From the NCBI RefSeq assembly GCF_051622035.1, contig NC_135358.1:20226001-20290000 (forward strand): 64,000 nucleotides of DNA, given 5' to 3'. The notes beneath the pieces were generated by a model. The model was not told where the DNA came from. It did not search any database and saw only the letters and a program-made list of their open reading frames with translations. This document shows positions 10,911 to 22,755 of this stretch, piece after piece. Position 1 is the stretch's first letter. Each line of letters opens with the position of its first letter. The position numbers and the translations under genes were made by a program. The DNA comes from Arctopsyche grandis (taxonomy: Eukaryota; Arthropoda; Insecta; Trichoptera; Hydropsychidae).

Positions 10911-13900
10911 CAGATAAAGTAATAATATATACATAGTTGAATAAAAAATAAGGAAAACCATAATATTTAATTTAATCAATCTTAATTAATACAAGATATT
11001 TTATTTAAAATATTGTACTCATAAGTAGATATCCTAACTAACTGTTTTACAATATTGTAAAGCATATGAGTCAATTATTTATATACACAATATAATAAAT
11101 TAAAAAAAACGTATTAAATGAATCATACGCTGGAAAGTTGTGATAAAACTATACGCGTCCTCCGTAGTGAATCACTGAACACGCTCTTTTAATTAATATA
11201 AAATTTTATACTATTTACACAATCAGCTGTGTCGGTTATTTGTGAGATAAAATACGACCCACGAAGTTATTATGGAGTACATATGTATGTATGTATACAG
11301 TATGTATGTATATACATACATATAAACTTCTTCCGAATACGCCCATATCCGAGTTAATAGTAAGCAACGTGCAACCGTGCAATCACTAGTATCCCATAGA
11401 TACTGAGTACATACATATAAAAAAAACTTATATACATATGTAAATACGTAATACATACTTAGTATTTAAACACTACATTGGATTCACCATTACTAGATAC
11501 TATGTAATATGACACCATGTGCATCGCAAAACTGTACCACAGGCTTGCGGCGACCTTCGAAGTCGTCAGTCGATCGGACGAAACTCAACACTGGTCTAAC
11601 GACAATTGCAAAACCGCAAAAATGTTATTTATACGCTCCATTTAGCTCGTCTTTTTCATTTAAATTCACCTATTTATAAGTATCGCCATGTAGCGAATCG
11701 TACAAATGGCAATTTTATTATAATTCACCGACAAACACTATCATCGATCGAACGACTGCATAATATTAACGCAATTGAACAATAGTTATGTAACTGACAC
11801 AAATCAAATATGTATTTACATAGATATTAAAATACAAAGGGAATTCGCCAACGTACAATCTTAATAGATTATGACAAAACCTGTATTTAAAATCAAAGCA
11901 AATTGCTGAATTTGTTATCATAAGATTTATATCGTCCTTATAAGTTTAAATCAAACACAACACTAGCTTATTACAAAGGAACAGTGGATAGAATACACGA
12001 AATTTTTAATGTACGGAAAGTGAGATTTGACGGTTGATTAATCTCACATAGATTTTGAAGATTTTTCTGTCGAGATATTATTTTAAGTATCAATTGAGTT
12101 CTACACAGCAATTATGAAAATAAAAATAAATTGCAATCTAATATATAATTTCGAAAGAGACTTTGATGTAGGTATGTATATATGTATGTAAGTATCTTTG
12201 GTTGGGAACTTCGTAATCAAAACAAAGTTTCTATGATGACAATTCAATTGGTTGAATATTATATTTTTTTCGATTCAAATAAATTTAATAAAAAAAAACG
12301 AATGAATATTTACTATTACATTCGCCATGTTTACGCTGTTTATATTACAAAAAAACAAAAATCGACTGTAAATATTATACTACTAACAACATGAAAGCGA
12401 CAGTTGACTTAAAAATAATGAATCTGTCGCACTTGCGATATGCTCGAGGATTTCAATAAGAAATCGACCGTGAGATTGTCGTCAGCTCGGCAGAAGAAAA
12501 CTTGAAGCAATCGCACAACAATGGATATCAATTAGCATAGCTCGAGATCATTATGACACGGTAATAAGTACCCTGACGATGATCCATCACTGTAATCATC
12601 AACAGGTCGACATGTGACACTCAAGGATTAGAGAAAACCTCAAGTAAAGATCGCATTACCACCAACAAGATAATTTGGTTATTTCGATCGACACAATTAA
12701 CATACCTCATACATGCATACATATGTCAAAACCTGAATGAGAAATCACGGTCGACGTTTTTATCGAAACTGTGCGACATGTTTCTTTCGCTTGTTGCAGC
12801 GATAAAGCTAAAGAGTTAAAATAAAAACACAAAGAGTTAAAATAATAACAGTCCCACTTTGTTATTTGAATCGCAATTGCATTCGAACCGATAAATAGTT
12901 GAACCGCGTTCTGAATCATTGACATCGTCATGGACGGGTTTAAAAAATAGAAAATCTCAACGGTTGAGAAAAATCCAAGAAATCGTATGTCCAATTAAGT
13001 GCATGAAATGAAAATTTACCATCATTCTTATCTTGTACGACAACTGGCGTTTTGCAGCCAACAAAACGACACACAACACAAAACAACAATAATTTAGTCG
13101 TAACGTGACATAAACGAACAAAAATTATAAGATTCTTGAATCATACATATTGTAAGATCAAAAGCGATATAAACCTAAAAATGGATTAAAAGAAAGTAGT
13201 ACTACTCGCAGTTTCAATAAAAAAAACCCATTAATTTTACTATAAATTTCAAATTACTTGTTATATAATTATATAATTTTATGGATGAAAATTAATGCAA
13301 AAAAACAAACAAACTGACTTATTTTGCATTAAAAAGAAACTGATCATATGTACATATAATATGTATGTATGTATTTGTATTCAGTACGAATTTTACAATG
13401 CATCGCAATACTAATACGCATTCGAAATTATCAACGTTATATTCAAATATGAAACTTATAAGCGAAAAAAAAACCGAATAAAATAAACAGCGCCTAATTA
13501 TAAGTCACAATAGAAAAACAGCGTGTAAACACACGAAATATATAGCCCGATTCTCGCTACCATCGCTTTCTATTTCATTGTTTGCCGATCGCAAAAGAAG
13601 ACGACAGAAAAACAAAGTGCACCAGACAGACTTAATCTTTGCTGATTAATTATTATTATTATTAGTATTGTTGTTGGTTGTTTTTTTTTTCTCAATCATA
13701 TTACTATGTTCAAAATGGAGAACGAACGATGCAAATGAAACAAGCGAGCGCGCGCCAAAGTATGTATTCGCATCTATCTATTATATGTACAATAGAGGCA
13801 GTCAGGTTCGTGAGAACCGATTTACTGGACGAGCTGATCAACTGGCACAATGGACTTGTTGCTAAATCGAATAGCTCTTGAGAATTGAACTTGGACTACT

Positions 13901-14118
13901 GACGACCCGAAAGATAAACTGTGCAATAGTGATATTGTTGAAATCAATTAGCTACGTATCTGGTATACGAATACAACGGAAGTACACTTATTATCAAATC
14001 CATACAATCATACCAGTTCATTTATATGAAAAATCAATCTACAAAGCTGCGAACAAATCAGGATGCACGGAGACACATCGGATTTTTGATGACCCATGGA
14101 GATTAGAGAGTAAAAGGG
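10911..14118. other. Gene-free spacer
   Basis: No coding exon was recognised. A GC-richer patch at about 11520-11600 contains GTCGTCAGTCGATCGG, which resembles an arthropod initiator, but no gene follows that I can identify. Palindromic TACATATGTACA microsatellite lies at about 11278-11325. Confidence 0.4.
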
Positions 14119-14395
14119 CCATATGCTCCGGCAGCATAGCTCGGTCGTTAAGCTTCTGCCTAACACCGAGAGGCGCCGGGTTCGATCCCATGGCTGACCT
14201 CGATTAAAAAGAATTATCTGTAGTGCTGCTGGTCACACCTGGATATTTGTGACTCCAGGTTGATCGTTTCCTATCAAAGTTTGCCAATTTCTTTGATTTC
14301 ATTATTGAAACGGTTCCCGATTAAAATTGGCTAAAAACCTTCCTACCTACTATATCACCACTATTTGAGTATGATTAGTGTTCAATAAAATGTAC
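14119..14395 (+). mobile_element. tRNA-derived SINE, copy 1
   Basis: An internal RNA polymerase III promoter is visible: box A TAGCTCGGTCG at 14137-14147 and box B GGTTCGATCCC at 14179-14189. It is followed by a tRNA-unrelated body (GGATATTTGTGACT, TGATTTCATTATTGAAAC, ACCACTATT) and an AATAAAATGTA tail. The same body follows boxes A and B at 24026-24260. A further 150 bp with a LINE-like tail (GGCGCATTGGGGTTACC, 14400-14545) may be an extended 3' part of this copy or a separate element. Confidence 0.75.
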
Positions 14396-14399
14396 CATT

Positions 14400-14545
14400 A
14401 ATAGATGTCTCGTTAATGTACGAGTTTTCAGTGTCTCGTAATTCAGCGACTTGTGTAATAAAAATGCTGCATTGTTTGTAATTGGCCAGGAAGGCGCATT
14501 GGGGTTACCTGTAAGGTCTTAAAAAATGTAATAAAAAAATAATAT
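14400..14545 (+). mobile_element. LINE-like 3' tail fragment
   Basis: A segment ending AGGAAGGCGCATTGGGGTTA, CCTGTAAGGTC and then an A-rich tail resembles the 3' end of insect non-LTR elements. It directly follows the SINE copy, so a composite SINE with a LINE-derived tail is possible. Confidence 0.35.
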
Positions 14546-15283
14546 ATGTCTCATTTTGCATGGGCAGTGGGCGCCTTATTTTTTTTTTTACATACATACA
14601 TCATACGTGCCATGACAAGAATTCCCCCAAGGCGACACATATAATTAAATTAATTTTTGTACGTAAGTACCATCAATTTGCCAAACATGACACAAATACA
14701 TATGTACATATTATACAAATACATTCTATCAACAACATTTTGATACATAGAAAATTTGCAAGAAATACGTTATGTAGGTAGCATTTATAAGTTTCAACAA
14801 ATTCGAGATGCTAATAACTCGAGATCGCGAGAAACTGAGGAGGATACCGATTTATTGGATCTGTCAAAACAATTCAGCTAGAAAAACGGGAAAATTCTAA
14901 CAGAAGACGGCCGATCTGTTTTTTTACTAACCTCTTCTTATTAATACCCACAATATGGCTTGAAAGCATGGCCAATGCATGGCTTTAAAATTTAAATCTT
15001 AAGGCCATATCTGCAGATGATGCATTATTAACTTTACTAGGTGTGTATTAAAAAAATGCACCGTATAAATGTTACAAAATTGCATAGTAAAAAAACTTCA
15101 TAAAGTATATCTTAATGTCTGTGAAAATAACAAATGATGTTGCTTCTACAGACTGTGTGGGGTCTCAGTCCCAACACGTTAAGGCAAATTTTAAGTGAGT
15201 CGCGATTTATTGCTATTTTCTTCTTTAAATTTTACTGCCCAACTAAGTCAAGAATTCGGTAAAAAGTAAAAGCGAATTTTTAG

Positions 15284-15371
<88 letters not shown>

Positions 15372-16844
15372 ATGTATATGTAATTAGGGTAGAGTTGGAT
15401 AACGCCAGTACTAGAAATAGACTAAGTGATGATTTCAAATTGTACTTTTCAGATTACATTTCTGATAATCCATTTTGCCATAGTAGTACTATATTTAAAA
15501 CAAACACGTGCTGCGGAAGAGATAGTGCATAATCTCACACGATAAATACTATTATATATTGTACATACATACATATGTACATTGTATGTATAAACATATG
15601 TACCATTGTTATTACACATAGCGTTCTACAATAGCAATAACACTATATTTAACACTAAATTTAATTTTAAATTACGCGGAAAAATATACGTAATATTTAT
15701 TTTGCGTGAAAAACTCATACCTACATATGTACATATATGTACGTACATATGTACAACTGGAAGAATATCTTCTGTAAGCAGACCACACACGCGGTCAACG
15801 TTCATACAGTTGATTACTATACACATTGGGAATTTTTATTCAGAATCGAGCGCGCGCATGTGTGTTCGAATGCGATGGGAAATCGTTTTTGCGAATAATT
15901 CCACATAGGCCGTATCAATAACGGCAAAAATCAATGAAAACACAAACGTCATTGTTTCGATGCATTGAAAGCCGCGAATAAAAAGTCAATGTATAATATA
16001 ATACATATAAAACGTTGCGGACTTCCACACTTGTATTCTATAACAGAATGCTAGGTGGCATGTGAACTCTCTTGTGATTCGTGTTTCATAACGATTAAAG
16101 TTAATGAATCGATTTTGCAACGTATGTACTTTAGAAGCTGTTCGGTATACAAGATCGGTCGTTGCGACTTCAGAAATTAGCTAGGTAGCAAAATACATAT
16201 TATATACACAATATATGCATATTATTTGCACTGCAGAAATGTGCGAGACCAATTTGAAAAAATATATACCGGTCAACGACGGCTAGTAAACAATATAATA
16301 GAACCGGTCACAGTGATTCCGAACGTGCATAATTTTCCTCGCCTTTTTCTCATTATAAATCAAGTTTTGTTGTGCAAATGAGAAGAAGACGAGCGCTTCT
16401 TTTCTTCGCTAAATTTTTTTTTAATTTTCATTTTCGTCTTTACACGTTAAATATAATGGTTTTTTAAATATTGCTATCCAATATGTTGACTTACTTAAAT
16501 TATTTGAAAGCAACTATACCGCAGTTATAAATGGATAATGTTAAAATTATATTTAAACCATAAATTTATCTATAATACTTTCAAAAATATCAAAATTTGA
16601 AATAAACTTTCAGATGCTCACGTATTGAAAGACTGAAGGCTTCAGATGCCAAATGTATTACACGGTAAAGGTGCAGAAAAGGTGCACGTGTTTTTTATAT
16701 ACAATTTTGCACATGCAAAAAATGTTGCATTCCTAATCTGTACTGTCACGATCCTTTGCAAAACTCACCTATTGGAGGGTTTTCAGTGATATAGTTTATC
16801 CTTGTATTGGCATAGGTTTGATAATGATCGACAACGTTGATTCC
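14546..16844. other. Gene-free spacer with (AT)n microsatellite
   Basis: It holds a pure (TA)n tract at 15288-15363 and palindromic TACATATGTACA tracts near 15560-15600 and 15720-15760. Short frames lack motifs. No exon was recognised. Confidence 0.4.
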
Positions 16845-17175
16845 CATATGTATTTATTTATTTTACAATTTTGCCATAGTGACATTACAGAGTAGTTCCA
16901 AATCGTCACTTTGGCTAAACAAAAAAAAAAAGAAAAAGGTATACAATAACAAAAAAATAAAACACAATAAATATAAATTTAATAATATAAGACGTTACGA
17001 TCTCAAAATTAAACAATGCCCCATATCAGCATATTTTAGATAACACGGAAATCTGGTTGAGGAGCTTGATGCCCCTTGTAGCAGGCGACGAAGAAAGTAA
17101 TGCATCTAATGTTCCCGAATTGGCTGCTAACAATAAAACTCAATTCAGCAAGAACTTGATGGTTGCTCATATATT
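16845..17175 (-). mobile_element. Non-LTR element 3' fragment, copy 1
   Basis: On the minus strand this ends with CTGTAATGTCACTATGGC and an AATAAATAAA tail, preceded by a decayed reading frame. It aligns by eye along its length with 20970-21345, sharing the blocks TCTGGTTGAGGAGCTTGATG / TTTGGTTGAGGAGCTTGATG and GCAGGCGACGAA / ACAGGCGACGAA on the plus strand. The family is not identified. The tail TAATGTCAC and A-rich end are LINE-like. Confidence 0.55.
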
Positions 17176-17744
17176 TCTGAATTTGAAGAATATATCTCAT
17201 ATGTTTAAAGAAATGTAGGAAAAACTTGTTGAATTAATAATTAACAATGACATGAAAATACGCCCATCACAGCTGAAAACCACGAGCACGTCTGCTTTTT
17301 TGCATTTTTCTTTCCCAAAACGACTTTTTTGCACGTCTGCACTTGCACTTTTTGTCCATAAAGACAAACTACGAAAAGAAACAAACGGACAGATAATCCT
17401 ATTTACAAAAATTTTCGCATACATATGTAGATCAAAAGAAAAACACCACATTTATTAATACAAAACTAAATATAAATAAAGATAAATTATAAATCCAATT
17501 CCTGGTACGACACGACAATCATCATCAAATTCAAAAATGAAAAAAAGCATTTTTTTCCCGGTCCGATTTGTACGTAATAATATTTAATCATTTAATAAGT
17601 CATGAACAAAAAACCCTACTTCATACTACATACATACATACATATGTATTACATACGTACATACATACAATTTTGACTGAAACGAGACACTCTACAGAAA
17701 ATTGGCAGCTCGATTATACTATATATAAAAACGGACTGTCGCTA
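17176..17744. other. Gene-free spacer
   Basis: AT-rich sequence with a (TACA)n tract near 17620-17670. Two opposite-strand frames of under 90 codons show no motif. Confidence 0.4.
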
Positions 17745-17805
17745 AATATATTTGTATATTTGTATATTTGTATATTTGTATATTTGTATATTTGTATATT
17801 TGTAT
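17745..17805. repeat. (TATTTGTA)n microsatellite, left flank of LINE
   Basis: Seven or so tandem TATTTGTA units adjoin the 3' tail of the LINE at 17806. The same 8-mer repeat is present on the other side at 19208-19230. This suggests the LINE inserted into it or that it forms the target duplication. Confidence 0.7.
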
Positions 17806-19207
17806 TTTATTTTTTATTTTATTTTATTAATTGAAAAATCAACAGACAGGATGTACAGAGATAGGTATTAAAAAAACAAAAAGTAAATAAATAATATATG
17901 TAACACCCGAGTCCAATAATAGATTTTTACAAAAATGAAAAAGATAAATATAAGGAAAACAAATTAAAAAGTAAAGAATAAAGGCATGACAAAATATGTA
18001 GTACATTGCATAATTAAACTATAGTATTAAAATATTTGGAAAAGGTTATAAGATAGAATATAAGAAGAAATTGAAATTTACAAATATAAAAAACAAATGA
18101 AAAAGGTAAATACAAAATAAACAAATGAAATGGAAAGGAATGAAAGCTATAATATGATTAAATAGCACATTACATAACTAAACTAAAGTATAAAAATAAT
18201 GGAAATATTGGAAAAATAGAATAGAAGAAAAAATGAATCAATCGGTCAAGATTCTCTTGATGTTAGACCTGAATTGATGTAGGGAAATACCAAACAGATC
18301 AACCTCATTCAGCTCTCCGTTAAACATACGATAAACGCGCTGCAGATAAAAATATTTTTGGGAATTAGTATTGAAAGGATCAAGTGAAAAGAGTGTAACG
18401 CGTCTAGGGTATCGAACTGGGATTCTGAAATTAACCTTATTCAGTAAATCAGAACAATCAAGGAAACCATTTATGAGCTTAAAGAAGAATATAGCATCAG
18501 AATGTCGTCGCCTGACAGAAAGATTGTTAAAAGAAAGGATTTTTAAAATGTCGGAAACAGTAGAATGGGTATAGGTAGGAAAAAGGTAGCGTAAGGATTT
18601 AATAAATTTAAGTTGAACTTTCTCAATACAATTAATATGGGATAAATAAAAAGGTGACCAGATAATTGAGGCAAATTCAAGGTGAGACCTTACAAAGGAA
18701 AAATAAAGTAATTTTAGTACATAAGGATCATTAAAGGGTTTTGTTGAGCGGAGTAGGAATCCAAGAGATTTAAATGCTTTGTTGGTAATAAAAGAAATAT
18801 GTTCAGAGAAATCTAGTTTATTATTGAGTATTACACCAAGATCCTTAATAGAAGATGACGTGTTAAGGATTGAATGATTTAATTGATATTGATTAGTAAT
18901 AATTGACTTATTTCTAGTGAAATTTAAAATAGAGCATTTTTCTAGATTAATAAAAAGATCATTATTTAAACAATATATAGAGAATCTATCTAGATCTTCT
19001 TGTATCTTATGACAATCGTCTATGGTGTATATAGGTTTGTAAATTTTTAAATCATCAGCGTAAAGAAGTATAAAGGAATGTTTGAAGATGTATGAGATAT
19101 CATTAATATAGAGTAAAAAGAATAAGGGACCTAAATGCGACCCTTGTGGGACACCGGAAGGAATATGTCTAAGTGATGATCTAAAACCATTGAGAATTAT
19201 GATGACC
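17806..19207 (-). mobile_element. 5'-truncated Jockey/CR1-like LINE
   Basis: The minus-strand frame ending at 18238 encodes the C-terminal half of a reverse transcriptase. SGVPQGS lies near its start and the catalytic LLYADDLKIY about 40 residues on, followed by LGVILNNKLDFSEHI and the typical LRR-x-F and IVWSP-type tail blocks (ASIIWSPF). The N-terminal endonuclease and fingers are missing. A 3' UTR of about 430 bp and an A-rich tail of ATAAAATAAAAT type complete it. No stop interrupts the surviving frame, which suggests a fairly recent insertion. A second, shorter copy lies at 26598-27102. The clade is inferred from motif style only. Confidence 0.8.
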
Positions 19208-19230
19208 ATTGTATATTTGTATATTTGTAT
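19208..19230. repeat. (TATTTGTA)n, right flank of LINE
   Basis: The repeat TATATTTG continues on this side of the LINE, matching the tract at 17745-17805. Confidence 0.65.
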
Positions 19231-19267
19231 GTGACGGACGATCAACCATCAACCAGTATGGGGAACA

Positions 19268-19809
19268 AATTTTTTTTTTTTTTCATATTTTTCAGTTTTT
19301 TAATTTTTTTCATTTTTTCAGTTTTTTCATTTTTTTCATTTTTTCAGTTTTTTCATTTTTTTCATTTTTTTCATTTTTTCAGTTTTTTCATTTTTTTCAT
19401 TTTTTTCATTTTTTCAGTTTTTTCATTTTTTTCATTTTTTCAGTTTTTTCATTTTTTTCATTTTTTTCATTTTTTCAGTTTTTTCATTTTTTTCATTTTT
19501 TCAGTTTTTTCATTTTTTTCATTTTTTTCATTTTTTCAGTTTTTTCATTTTTTTCATTTTTTCAGTTTTTTCATTTTTTTCATTTTTTCAGTTTTTTCAT
19601 TTTTTTCATTTTTTTCATTTTTTCAGTTTTTTCATTTTTTTCATTTTTTCAGTTTTTTCATTTTTTTCATTTTTTCAGTTTTTTCATTTTTTTCATTTTT
19701 TCAGTTTTTTCATTTTTTTCATTTTTTTCATTTTTTCAGTTTTTTCATTTTTTTCATTTTTTCAGTTTTTCATTTTTTTCATTTTTTTCATTTTTTCAGT
19801 TTTTTCATT
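19268..19809. repeat. T-rich tandem tract (TTTTTTCA)n with TTTTTTCAG variants
   Basis: About 540 bases of TTTTTTCA or TTTTTTTCA units, with every second or third unit reading TTTTTTCAG. The strand is almost free of other triplets, so all frames read through as Phe/Ser/Ile/His repeats. These open frames are low-complexity artefacts. On the minus strand it is a (TGAAAAAA)n tail that directly abuts the GC-rich array, which fits the 3' tail of a retroelement pointing left. Confidence 0.85.
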
Positions 19810-20255
19810 GCCGGGGGCGCTGGCGGCGCTGGGGGCGAAGCCCCCGGGGTGCCAAAGGCATCGGGGCGCTGGGGGCGCCGGAGGCGTCGGCGGCGCTGGG
19901 GGCGAAGCCCACGGGATGCCGAAGGCATCGGGGACGCTGGGGGCGAAGCCCCCGGGGTGCCGAAGGCATCGGGGGGGCTGGGGGCGACGGGATGCCGAAG
20001 GCATCGGGGACGCTGGGGGCGAAGCCCCCGGGGTGCCGAAGGCATCGGGGGGGCTGGGGGCGCCGGAGGCGTCGGCGGCGCTGGGGGCGAAGCCCCCGGG
20101 GTGCCGAAGGCATCGGGGGTGCTGGGGGCGCCGGAGGCGTCGGCGGCGCTGGGGGCGAAGCCCCCGGGGTGCCGAAGGCGTCGGGGGCGCCGGAGGCGTC
20201 GGCGGCGCTGGGGCCGAAGGCCCCGGAGCGACGGAGGCATCGGGGGCAAAGGCGT
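19810..20255. repeat. GC-rich modular hairpin minisatellite
   Basis: About 445 bases of very GC-rich DNA in an AT-rich window. The core unit of about 40 bp combines GGGGGCGAAGCCCCC and GATGCCGAAGGCATC (or a GTGCC variant). Some copies add GCGCCGGAGGCGTC. Each module is a 6+3+6 or similar palindrome with a GAA or GGA loop. About seven core units can be counted, with indels between them. All frames on both strands are open but only encode Gly/Ala/Pro-rich repeats, so I do not call a protein. Confidence 0.85.
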
Positions 20256-20424
20256 CAGGAGGTCGGCGATGCACAAAACGTAGTTCGTAATTCGTAATCA
20301 CTTCGTAATTCGTGCATCAATTTCTTTCCGAAACCAGTCGATTCAATATCTTTAACTTTATTTTTATTCGAGTTTCAATTCCTTTTCGAAACCACCCGTT
20401 GAAATCAACGGGTCCAACACTAGT
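20256..20424 (-). repeat. Head of an ACTAGTGTTGGACCCG element
   Basis: Read on the minus strand from 20424, this begins ACTAGTGTTGGACCCG and contains a perfect hairpin ACCCGTTG-AAAT-CAACGGGT (20394-20413). It then runs into the GC-rich array and finally the (TGAAAAAA)n tract. The whole 19268-20424 block may be one composite retroelement-like unit. It shares the ACTAGTG-ACCCG head with repeats at 5802 and 47385. Confidence 0.5.
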
Positions 20425-20969
20425 TTATTATATTGTCTAGATATGACGTGCGACTCCCGTATTTGGTAATCGAGTGCGAATGTAGTGGAGTGTGTGAACT
20501 GAAAAATAATGAATAAATGACCAAAATGGATATCGCATCGAATCGTTGCCGCCCACGTGTGTTCTGCCATTGTTCGACACCGGTAATCGTAGACCTTCAA
20601 TTGTTGGTTCGCGTGAAAAATTCGCCAACAATGCCTGAAAGTGATGACCGTGCTGATCCAACAATGGATTATCTATCGGCGCTGCACGCGCCTATGTACA
20701 TATGTATATACATACATACGTACATATGTATTCAATTACATGCCATAGGAAAAATCAAATAAAATTTTATGTGAGGAAATTCGACAGTTTTCGGATTGTA
20801 TCAAAAAGAAAGCACACTGCCGTGCACTTACACTTTCTTGATAACTTGTCTGATTGTATACCTGCACTTTCAGATACACGAAGAAATTCTACATGATTTA
20901 TGGATCTAAACAAGTAACGATAAGGCTAACGAGTCTAAGTAATCACATTCTATAGATTGCTATCATTAA
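20425..20969. other. Gene-free spacer
   Basis: Short frames in both directions have no recognised domain. Palindromic TACATATGTA microsatellite lies at about 20693-20735. Confidence 0.4.
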
Positions 20970-21345
20970 TGATTTTTTTTATTTATTACAATTTCACCAT
21001 AGTGACATTACAGAGTAGTTCCAAGTCGTCACTATATTTAACCAAAAAAAAAGAAAAAAAGTATACAATACGAAAAAAACAAAATTGGCATAAATATAAA
21101 CAAATACAATAACAGACCACGTTACAATCTCATATTGAACTATCCCTCAACTAGATCAGCATAATTTAGATTACACAAATCAAAGTTAATAGAAATTTGG
21201 TTGAGGAGCTTGATGCAACAGGCGACGAAACTATCAAATTGGTACGTGCCCCAGGTGAGGAGAATACATTGCGGTATCAAATGCATCTGAATTGGCTGGG
21301 AACATTGAAACTCAATTCTGCAAGAATTTGAGGATTGCTCACCAA
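20970..21345 (-). mobile_element. Non-LTR element 3' fragment, copy 2
   Basis: Homologous to 16845-17175. The minus-strand frame reads CILLTWGTYQFDSFVACC and ends in VEG then a stop, before an A-rich stretch and the TAATGTCAC tail. It is a 5'-truncated retroelement end. The protein segment is too short to name the clade. Confidence 0.55.
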
Positions 21346-22529
21346 ACCAACCATGTATGTTTATTTTTATGCAAATGTAGTAAGTACTTACAAATTTCTT
21401 TATCCACATTTTTTTCTAACCTTTTATATACGGCAATGAGAATAGCACTATTCAAATACTTCAATAAATGTACGTATACATATATACGATCAGAGAGGCT
21501 CGTCATTTTACAAACATATGGTACTCCATATATTTTTTTTCCAAAAAATCGAACTTAATATATTTTAAGTAACATTATATGCAATGAAAATGTCTTATTT
21601 AGCTTATCATCGACTTCGTTCGTTATGTGTTTTAAAAAAGCAAAAAATGTAATTAATAAAAAATATTTAACGATAAAAATGAAAGAATTGACATATTGCA
21701 ATTGACAGTTTAAGCACACCTTGCAAAATATAGTTTAAATGTGGAAAAAATTGACGGTGTCGTGTATTTTTCGAATCGTATAGAAAACACATATACAGGC
21801 CCCGATCCAGCTTTCTCGCCGCCCTGGGCCGCTTTGAGAAAAAAAAACGTTTAAAAATACAATTTTATAAACCCTAGCCCTCACTTACACTAGCACTCGC
21901 CGAAACATCACTTGCAATGACAATCGCATTTGTTTTTTTATTTCTTATTCACAATGTGCACTTTCAGACAGTGAAAACACAAAGCATTTCGCAATACCTA
22001 CAAAGTTAATAACATAAAACATTGTGCATTGTTTTACAACAAAATTTATATAATAAAAATATTACTATGATATGCATACATACATACAGACTGCACTACT
22101 ATATATGTATTATTAAAGTCGAAAATTAAACTGTGGTCCAGTGTGTTACCTCACACTGGAGCGCGCGCGTTTAAAATCGCATCATTCCGCGAACAAAGCT
22201 CGGCAATCCCACAAATATACGCGTGTGGCAACAGATTTTGTAAACACCCTATTATCCACACAAACACAAAGGAAACGAAAAAAAAATATATTGAAAATGC
22301 TTAAGCTGTGCGCCAGTAACGAACAAACGTGTATAGACGCTATGCGGAAAACCATCTGTGAAACCAACGCACGTTCGAATGACTCTCTTGGCGTGAAAAT
22401 TACCTAATTTATATTTATAATTCGATCAAAATAAAAGTATAATTATGAATATACATAAAACAACATAAACAGAAACAATTATTATCTGATCGTTACATAT
22501 ATACATAATGTTACGTTATCTGTTATTAT
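21346..22529. other. Gene-free spacer with a single hAT-like end
   Basis: CAGGCCCCGATCCAGC at about 21797 looks like one hAT terminus. No matching right end was found. A perfect 8-base hairpin CCAGTGTG/CACACTGG lies at about 22137-22158. No exon was recognised. Confidence 0.4.
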
Positions 22530-22755
22530 TAAATGCTATTGTTTTTTTATGTTTATGTATGGATGTATTTATGTTTATGTATAAATGTATTTATGTTTAT
22601 GTTTAAATGTATTTTTTTATGTATAATTGATTAGTATATTATTTTCGTTATGTATTAAATTATGTTTATTTGTTATTTTGTTTATTTGTGTTATATTTAT
22701 ATGAATCCCTGTAATGTCACAATGGTCTGAACTTTAAAATAAATAAAATAATAAA
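22530..22755 (+). mobile_element. Retroelement 3' tail fragment
   Basis: The end reads CCCTGTAATGTCACAATGG then AATAAATAAAATAATAAA. This is the same type of tail as the minus-strand fragments at 16845 and 20970, here on the plus strand. A T-rich stretch with TTATGTTTATGTATG units precedes it. Confidence 0.45.

Noticed and set aside
11540..11620. TATA-less promoter candidate with a TCAGTC initiator
   Set aside because: Initiator-like hexamers are frequent, the downstream element match is partial, and no gene could be linked to it.
14131..14200. Functional tRNA gene
   Set aside because: Boxes A and B are good, but the acceptor stem does not pair and the sequence continues into a body shared with 24026-24260, so it is a SINE head.
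19209..20301. Long open frames of 100-362 codons on both strands across the T-tract and GC array
   Set aside because: All arise from low-complexity repeats (Phe/Ser/His or Gly/Ala/Pro) that are open in every frame. There is no domain, no start context and no splice support.
21797..22140. Complete hAT-like element starting at CAGGCCCCGATCCAGC
   Set aside because: No right terminus or target duplication was found, so only a single end is noted.
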